A stretch of DNA of 64,000 bases, taken from NCBI RefSeq assembly GCF_041261205.1, contig NZ_JBGCCH010000021.1, forward strand, positions 1-64,000. Reading direction: 5' to 3'. This DNA is from Catenulispora sp. MAP5-51. GTDB lineage: Bacteria > Actinomycetota > Actinomycetes > Streptomycetales > Catenulisporaceae. Positions 58,840 through 64,000 of this stretch are shown in pieces. A program made the position numbers and the translations under genes. Every line of letters starts with the position of its first letter. Within the stretch, counting starts at the first letter, position 1. A model generated the notes under the pieces. It was given only the letters and a program-made list of their open reading frames with translations, did no database searches and was not told where the DNA came from.

Positions 58840-58885
58840 GGCAGTAGTAATGCTGGTAATGCGGTGCCGCATCGAGGAGGACGCG

Positions 58886-59326
58886 ATGAGTGAGATCCAT
58901 ATCGTCGAGCACTACCCGCAGCCGGTCGGCGTGGTCTGGCGGGCACTGACCGATCCGGAACTGGTCCCGCGCTGGACCGCCACCGGCGCCGGCGGCCGAC
59001 CCGTCGGCTTCACGACCGAACCGGGTACGTCGTTCCAGTTCGTTGGGAAGCCGAAGCCTGGCTGGGACGGCGTCGTCAACTGCGTCGTCCTGGAAGCCGT
59101 CGAGCCGTCCAGACTGCGCTTCTCCTGGCAGGACAACGAAGGGGGAGCCGTCACCGAGGTCTGCTACCAGCTCACTCACGACGCCGAGACCGGCGGCACG
59201 ACCCTCGTGTATGAGCACACCGGCTTCACCGGCCCCGGCGGCTACGTCATGGCCAAGCTGCTGGGGCACGTCCGGCGCAAGATGCTCCGGGTCGGGCTCC
59301 CGCCGGTGCTGGCGGATCTGAGCTGA
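58886..59326 (+). CDS. SRPBCC (AHSA1-like) protein
   Basis: 146 residues. It has the START-like AHSA1 pattern: [76 protein letters not shown]. It forms a hydrophobic ligand pocket. GAGGAGG lies seven bases before the ATG at 58886. The divergent TetR gene with its operator suggests induction by a small hydrophobic compound. The function is unknown. Confidence 0.85.
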   Translation: MSEIHIVEHYPQPVGVVWRALTDPELVPRWTATGAGGRPVGFTTEPGTSFQFVGKPKPGWDGVVNCVVLEAVEPSRLRFSWQDNEGGAVTEVCYQLTHDAETGGTTLVYEHTGFTGPGGYVMAKLLGHVRRKMLRVGLPPVLADLS

Positions 59327-59347
59327 GGTGAGGTGAGCTGAGGTGGC

Positions 59348-59945
59348 TCATTCCTCGCTGACGAGGCCCGCGTCCTTGAGAAGCTCGCCGATCTCGTTGG
59401 TGTCGAGCTTGCGCCCCAGCCATTTGCGGAGCTTGGCCGGGCCGCGCAGGCTCGCCGTCGCGCAGTCGCGTGGTGGCTTCGAGCAGAACCCTGATGTCGT
59501 AGGTGGAGCCGAACACCTCCGGCACGCCGCGCTCCACGCCGAGCAGCCGGTAGACCGCTTCCATGCCGGTGCGCACGGAGTACTCGGTGGTGAAGATGCA
59601 GTCGCGGGTGGTCTCGGCGAACTGGCCGATGAAGGCGAAGTTGACCGCGCCCTCGGGGACCACGTCCGGCCGGTCGCCGGCCTTGCGGGGCATGAAGAAC
59701 GCGGTCACGTACGGCCGCCGCGGATCACGAAGCCCTTTCTTCGGCTTGGCGATGCCGTCCAGGGCCCCACCGGGCAGTTTGAGCCGCTCCAGGATCGTGA
59801 TGCGCTCGCCGCGCATCTGCCCGTCCCGGATCAGGAATGCCGCAGCGGCCATCGAGGCCAAGCCCGCACCGACGAACCATGCCGTCTTGTTCTCGACGCC
59901 GATCGGTTTGCGCGGCCGGGCGCGGAACGCATGCCTCGACGCTAG
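59348..59945 (-). pseudogene. Oleate hydratase remnant with internal deletion
   Basis: The N-terminal FAD-binding start ([40 protein letters not shown]) joins directly to the C-terminus ([60 protein letters not shown]). About 400 residues of the usual 590 or so are lost between the GALDGI and AKPKKGL segments. A later frameshift near 59455 puts the closing sequence ([20 protein letters not shown], then DAGLVSEE) in another frame, ending at 59348. No start codon with an SD is present. It is clearly dead. Confidence 0.82.
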
Positions 59946-60315
59946 GTGCCGTGCTCAGCGGCCGGCCCCCGCTGCTACGCCGCCCGGTTGATCCTGCGCG
60001 CCTAGTTTAGATGGCCGGACTCTGCCCAGGATGGTGCCGTGACTGAGGGATCGATGATGTCTGACACGACGGTGCGCACGTGGTCGCGGTCGAGCCCGGC
60101 GAGAGCCTGGCCGCGATCCTCGCCGCCGATCTCGCGTGCGACCGGCTGGAGATCACTGTCGGCGACTCGAGAAGCACGCCACCAGCCCGCCGACGGCCGT
60201 GCCGAGCTGCGGTGCGGCGAGATGATCAACCGAGCAGCGTAACGACCGCTGGCTCGGACGAGCCGCCGGGCCCAGGCTTGGATGAGGGGCCGACCCGAAT
60301 CGACGGGAGCGTGGC
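59946..60315. other. Stretch without a convincing gene
   Basis: About 370 bases. One plus-strand frame at 60080-60175 reads VVAVEPGESLAAILAADLAC and could be a scrap of a gene, but it has no extended support and the frame breaks down. The rest probably holds the promoter of the DUF7144-like gene. Confidence 0.4.
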
Positions 60316-60729
60316 ATGGCGGCGCAAGTCTCCGCGAATCACGACCCGCGACCGCAAGCGCCCGGCAGCCCTTGGGCCTCGGGAGGCATGCTGTTCGCCG
60401 GTCTCATCATGGTGATCAACGGCGTCTTCTCCATCTTGCTGGGCATGATGGCGCTGGCCCACAACAGCATCTATCACCACGTGCCGAACTATTACTTCCG
60501 CTTCAGCCTCACCGCATGGGGCTGGATCGAACTTGTCATCGGCATCCTGCTGGCCGCAACCGGTATTGCCGTCCTGGCCAAGGCGGCCTGGGGCCGACCG
60601 GCGGCAATTCTTGTGGCCTCCATCGCCATGTTCATGGGCCTGCTGATAGTGCCCTATTACCCGGTGTGGGCTGTGGCTCAGCTGATCCTCGACTTCTTCG
60701 TCATCGGGGCACTGGTGCTTGCCGATTGA
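60316..60729 (+). CDS. DUF7144-like four-helix membrane protein
   Basis: 137 residues with four TM helices. The characteristic motifs are GMLFAGLIMVINGVFSILLG, LTAWGWIELVIGILLAATGI and VPYYPVWAVAQLILDFFVI. Related small membrane proteins are common, often in several copies, in actinomycetes; the function is unknown. GGGAG lies seven bases before the ATG at 60316. It stands alone; a terminator follows. Confidence 0.8.
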   Translation: MAAQVSANHDPRPQAPGSPWASGGMLFAGLIMVINGVFSILLGMMALAHNSIYHHVPNYYFRFSLTAWGWIELVIGILLAATGIAVLAKAAWGRPAAILVASIAMFMGLLIVPYYPVWAVAQLILDFFVIGALVLAD

Positions 60730-60768
60730 CACAGCTCGCCTCTCGGTGCAGCCGATCAGGTAGAGCCC

Positions 60769-60797
60769 GGCACCCCTTGGCCCGCCGCCGGGGTGCC
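60769..60797. terminator. Hairpin terminator after DUF7144-like gene
   Basis: GGCACCCC (60769-60776) pairs with GGGGTGCC (60790-60797) around a 13-base loop, between this gene and the convergent LAL regulator. Confidence 0.68.
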
Positions 60798-60857
60798 TGT
60801 TCGCATGTCGTCGGCGCGAGGTCGTACGGGAGTCCTTAGACGGCCCGACTCGCGGGT

Positions 60858-63653
60858 TCACCGTGGCTGGAAGGGTTCCAGCGCGTCCCGCAGCGCCGCC
60901 CGAGAGGTGACGCCCAGCTTGGGGAACAACTGATAGAGGTGGCTGGAGACGGTCCGCGGTGACAGGAAGAGCTTCTCAGCGATCTGTTTGTTGGTCAGGC
61001 CGGCCGCGGCCAAGGCGGCGATCTCCCGTTGCTGCGGGGTCAGCAGCGCGCCGCGGTCGGGCCGTGGCGTGGTGTGCACCGGGGTGCCGCAGGCCCGCAG
61101 CTCCTTGTTGGCGCGCTCGGCCCAGGGCGCCGCGCCGAGCCGGGTGAAGGTCTCGGCGGCGCTTTCCAGGAGCAGTCGGGCCCGGGCCGGCGCCCGGCCG
61201 CGGCGCAGTCGCTCGCCGTAGTACAGCTGGATCCGTGCCACGTCGAACGGCCACGCCTCGGCGCCTTCGACGGCCAGCGACTCCTGGAAGCCGCGCGTGG
61301 ATTCCAGATCGTCGGCACAGGCCAGCGCGGCGGATGCCAGCAGGATCATGCGCAGGTGTGCGGAGACGTCGTGCAGGCCGGCTGCCCGGGCCGCCGCGAC
61401 GTGCTCCAGCGCCTGACGCTGACGGCCGCTGCGTACCGCGGCCTCGACCTGGTCCAGGATCGCCCACAGCGCGTGTCCGGCGAACGGGGCGAACTCGCCG
61501 GTCGGGGTGATCACCTCGGCGTGCTGGCGGGCGCGCTCGAAATCGTTCTGCGACAGGGCGATCAGGGTCCTGGCATGGGCCGCGTAGCAGCGGACGGCGT
61601 GGGCGCGCCGGGAGCCGGCCCACAGCTCCATCTCGTCGGCGAGGCCGCGGGCGGTGGCGTAGTCGCCGGTGACGGCCGCGAGGCAGGCCAGGACCCACTT
61701 GCCCGTCCAGGAGCGCAGCGGGTAGCCCAGTTCCCGGCACAGCCTCAGGCCCTCGCCGACGACCTCGCGCAGCTCTGTCCATTGGCCGGTGCTCCAGGCG
61801 TGGCTTGCCCACAGGAAGCCGGCTTGGATCGCCGGGAAGCTGTTCGTCCCGGTGCGGCCGCCGCGGGCCGTGCGGCGCAGTTGTTCTTCCAGCGCGCCGA
61901 GGCGGTCGGCGTAGGCGCCGGCGGTGCCGATCCGGACGATGCGGGCCGGATCGGGCTCGCCCGGCAGGGCGGCGACGGCGGCGTCGAGCCGGGCCCAGTC
62001 CCCGGGCCGGGCCCGGGCCGGATCGGCGAAGGTGACCCGCAGCAGCCACAGGGCCTCGGGGATCGTCGTGCACTGCTCGGCGACCGCGTCGTACACCGCC
62101 CACTGCTCGGCCCGGCCGCTGTGGACACAGGTCATCAGCAAGGCGGACATGGCCTCGCGCACGGTGGCCACGGCCGTGTCGTAGGGCGTGGGCAGCGCGG
62201 CGAAGGCCGCGGTGAGCAGACGATGGGCGGTGTCGATGTCCCCGTAGCTGTTGAGCAGGTACACCGCGGTGGCCACCGCCTCGGCCGGCGACCGGGCTCC
62301 CGGCGCGGCCCGGTGCGCGCGGGCCAGCAGCTGCGGGACGTCGCGGACCTGGCCGGTGAGGTTCGCGCCGACGTACGCGGTCTTGGCCAGCCTTCGCGCC
62401 CGGTCAGTGCCCTGCGGGCTCAGGTCCGCCGCCCGCCGCAGTGCCGCGACGGCGTTCGGCCCGTCCCCGCGCCGGGCGCTGAGTTCGGCCACCTCCTCCA
62501 ACAGCGACGCGATCGACTCGTCCGGCTCGACGGCGGCCTGCGCCAGATGCCACGCCCGGTGTCCGGGCTCGTCGTGCCAGGCGGCCGCGAGCGCTCGATG
62601 CACCCCGCGCCGCTGGTCGCTGGTGGACAGCGCCACGACCGCCGAGCGCATCAGCGGATGGCCGAACGCCACGCGCCCGGCCGCGTCGTCGACCCGGACC
62701 AGCCGGGCCCGCTCGGCCGGCGCCAGGTGCTTCAGATCGCACTTCCCGGCCACCGCGCCGGCTATCACGCGCAGGTCGCCGCTGCCCTCCAACGCGGCCA
62801 CGAGCAGCAGGTGCCGCGTCGGCGCCGGCAGGCCCTCGATGCGCGAGGCGAACGTGGACTGGAGGCGTTCGGTGAGCGGCAGGTATTCCGGCAGGGGCCC
62901 GGGCTCGATGCGCTGCGTGTCGCTGAGCGCGGCCGGGAGTTCCAGCAGTGCCAGCGGGTTGCCTTCGGCTGTGGCCATCAGGCGCTGTCGTACTTGGGGA
63001 GACAACGCGGGGAAGGCGCGCGTGAGGAGTTCCTCCGCTGCTGTCTCGGTCAGCGGACCGACCGGGTACGGTTCGAGCCCGCTGAAGCTGCCGGACAGAG
63101 CGCCTTCTCCGGTCCGCGCCGCGCACAGCATCGCCGCGCCGGTTCCGGGCAGAGCGCGGGCGACCTGGGCCAGGATCGTGCCGCTGACGTGATCCAGCCA
63201 CTGGGCATCGTCGAGAACCAGCGAAGTGGCCTTGGCCGCGGACAGTTCCGCGAGGATCTCCACGACCGCCGCGGCGACGGTCTCCTCACTCGGCGTCCGG
63301 CCGTCGGCGGGGTCCAGGACCGCTGCCAGCACCGGCTTTTCGGCAGCCGCGCTCCGGCTCTCCGGCGAGGATCCGAGCAGTTGCCGCAGGGCGCCGTGAC
63401 GCACCGGGGCCCGGTACTGCACGGTGCCCATCGACAACACCCTGATACCGGCGGTGGCGGCCCGGTGGCTGGCCGCAGCGAGCAGCGCCGTCTTGCCGAC
63501 CCCCGCCTCGCCGAGGATCACCAGGGACCCGCCGCCGTTCGGGATGTCCGCCAGGAAGTCGTCCAGCCGGGCCAGATCCCGTTCGCGGCCGACCAGGGCG
63601 CCGTCCACTTCGATCACCATGGACTCAGTGAAGCCGTGGCCTGGTGCGGTCAC
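60858..63653 (-). CDS. LAL-type LuxR regulator (large ATP-binding regulator)
   Basis: About 931 residues. The AAA/STAND ATPase has Walker A GEAGVGKT near 48-55 and Walker B TSLVLDDAQWLDHVS; FGHPLMRSAVV follows. A long helical TPR-like middle (about 340-840) leads to a C-terminal LuxR HTH (LTPQQREIAALAAAGLTNKQ, IAEKLFLSPRTVSSHLYQLF). LAL proteins such as MalT are ATP-dependent activators of catabolic or antibiotic genes. The start is either the GTG at 63653 or the ATG at 63620; neither has a good SD. It is alone, with a partial hydrolase upstream on the same strand. The targets are unknown. Confidence 0.92.
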   Translation of the reverse strand: MTAPGHGFTESMVIEVDGALVGRERDLARLDDFLADIPNGGGSLVILGEAGVGKTALLAAASHRAATAGIRVLSMGTVQYRAPVRHGALRQLLGSSPESRSAAAEKPVLAAVLDPADGRTPSEETVAAAVVEILAELSAAKATSLVLDDAQWLDHVSGTILAQVARALPGTGAAMLCAARTGEGALSGSFSGLEPYPVGPLTETAAEELLTRAFPALSPQVRQRLMATAEGNPLALLELPAALSDTQRIEPGPLPEYLPLTERLQSTFASRIEGLPAPTRHLLLVAALEGSGDLRVIAGAVAGKCDLKHLAPAERARLVRVDDAAGRVAFGHPLMRSAVVALSTSDQRRGVHRALAAAWHDEPGHRAWHLAQAAVEPDESIASLLEEVAELSARRGDGPNAVAALRRAADLSPQGTDRARRLAKTAYVGANLTGQVRDVPQLLARAHRAAPGARSPAEAVATAVYLLNSYGDIDTAHRLLTAAFAALPTPYDTAVATVREAMSALLMTCVHSGRAEQWAVYDAVAEQCTTIPEALWLLRVTFADPARARPGDWARLDAAVAALPGEPDPARIVRIGTAGAYADRLGALEEQLRRTARGGRTGTNSFPAIQAGFLWASHAWSTGQWTELREVVGEGLRLCRELGYPLRSWTGKWVLACLAAVTGDYATARGLADEMELWAGSRRAHAVRCYAAHARTLIALSQNDFERARQHAEVITPTGEFAPFAGHALWAILDQVEAAVRSGRQRQALEHVAAARAAGLHDVSAHLRMILLASAALACADDLESTRGFQESLAVEGAEAWPFDVARIQLYYGERLRRGRAPARARLLLESAAETFTRLGAAPWAERANKELRACGTPVHTTPRPDRGALLTPQQREIAALAAAGLTNKQIAEKLFLSPRTVSSHLYQLFPKLGVTSRAALRDALEPFQPR

Positions 63654-63737
63654 AAGGAAAAGCAGAGTGAAAAAGTATTACGCGGTCACGGCAGCGCACC
63701 GGCCCGCGATGACGGGCCGATGGGCTGCTCGCAGGTG

Positions 63738-64000
63738 TCAGCTGACGGCTTCGGCGGCGTCCTTGATGAGGTCGGCGACGACCCTCGGGTGGCTGAGCAT
63801 CGCGACGTGCGACGAGGTCGGCACCTCGACGACCTTGCGCGCGTTGGCACGGCTGTACATCCAGCGCTCGCACGCCGGCGGGATCGCCTTGTCCTGGCCG
63901 GCGACCAGGCCCCAGACCGGGATCGTCTTCCAGGCCGCGGCCGTGGTCGGGAAGGTGAAGGAATCGGCGTCGAACGGCCGCTGCGTGGCCTGCAGGACCT
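63738..64000 (-). CDS. Alpha/beta-hydrolase, C-terminal part (cut by window end)
   Basis: At least 86 residues in frame to the stop at 63738: TIPVWGLVAGQDKAIPPACE (catalytic Asp region), RWMYSRANARKVVEVPTSSH (catalytic His) and VAMLSHPRVVADLIKDAAEA. It matches actinomycete secreted or cytosolic hydrolases of the EstA/alpha-beta fold 'GHS' type. The 5' end is beyond the window. 85 bp separate it from the LAL regulator, which is on the same strand downstream. Confidence 0.82.
   Translation of the reverse strand, partial: VLQATQRPFDADSFTFPTTAAAWKTIPVWGLVAGQDKAIPPACERWMYSRANARKVVEVPTSSHVAMLSHPRVVADLIKDAAEAVS

Noticed and set aside
60002-60242. Small frames on both strands before the DUF7144-like gene
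   Set aside because: Short, biased, without SD or family motif; one fragment looks protein-like but cannot be extended.
1-64000. tRNA or rRNA genes
   Set aside because: No cloverleaf with the conserved T-loop and no rRNA-like stretch was recognised by eye; a covariance-model scan would be decisive.

Overview
The window is high-GC actinobacterial DNA. The coding bias is strongly GC-rich at third positions. Gene families include SigE-type and ECF sigma factors with membrane or zinc-finger anti-sigma factors, XRE/NB-ARC/TPR regulators, LAL-type LuxR regulators, DesR-like two-component genes, CsbD, DUF3618/holin/YtxH operons, and many secreted enzymes. A soil actinomycete of the Catenulispora/Actinospica/Streptomyces type fits best. 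This rests on gene content only, and no taxonomic marker gene is present. No rRNA, tRNA, CRISPR array, transposase or phage structural gene was recognised. It reads as accessory chromosome: regulators and secreted or stress proteins, with no ribosomal or central metabolic genes.

Layout. 0.1-1.8 kb: a MarR regulator divergent from a hemerythrin-domain protein, with a strong inverted repeat between them, then a decayed alpha/beta-hydrolase. 1.9-6.9 kb: two divergent paralogous XRE-NB-ARC-TPR regulators. 6.9-10.6 kb: three exported proteins (a lipoprotein, an I36-like small protein, a peptidoglycan-binding NlpC/P60 hydrolase). 10.8-14.1 kb: an SDR/cupin pair, then a SigE-type sigma factor with its membrane partner. 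14.1-18.4 kb: a LuxR-type regulator whose 3' end is fused out of frame to a CBS-domain remnant, a response regulator, an unusual tandem histidine kinase, and a SnoaL-like protein. 19-24 kb: a 1689-residue subtilisin-like protease with eleven C-terminal repeats. 24-25.1 kb: gene remnants. 25.4-30 kb: a membrane molybdopterin oxidoreductase, an orphan anti-sigma factor and three lipoproteins, two of them COG4315-like. 30-33 kb: a penicillin/AHL acylase and a small protein. 33.2-34 kb: a frameshifted TetR gene. 34-39 kb: a PIG-V-like membrane protein, a sigma/anti-sigma pair, small stress proteins including CsbD, and a YbdK-type carboxylate-amine ligase.

39-42.3 kb: a frameshifted glycoside hydrolase divergent from a GH12 endoglucanase, with palindromic operators between. 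42.5-43.9 kb: a holin/DUF3618/DUF4235/YtxH envelope-stress operon. 43.9-48.1 kb: cupin/TetR and MDR-NIPSNAP-HbpS/HxlR divergent units. 48.2-51.4 kb: truncated SDR, TetR and hydrolase remnants mixed with a trypco2 protein and two related zinc-finger anti-sigma factors, one coupled to an ECF sigma factor. 51.8-57 kb: a lipoprotein hydrolase, then a LysR gene divergent from an esterase / internally deleted quinone oxidoreductase / aldehyde dehydrogenase operon, then Ohr. 57-64 kb: an XRE regulator, TetR/SRPBCC, an oleate hydratase remnant, a DUF7144 protein, a large LAL regulator and the end of an alpha/beta-hydrolase.

Two themes run through the window. The first is repeated divergent regulator/target pairs, each with an inverted repeat in the gap. 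The second is an unusually high number of genes reduced by internal or terminal deletions: roughly ten in 64 kb. Several deletions keep the reading frame or leave translational coupling intact. In-frame 6- and 9-bp tandem repeats also recur in unrelated genes. I saw no clear-cut new defence or biosynthetic system. The most original items are the tandem histidine kinase with a degenerate second unit, the paired STAND regulators, and the coupling-preserved mini-gene inside the esterase-ALDH operon.
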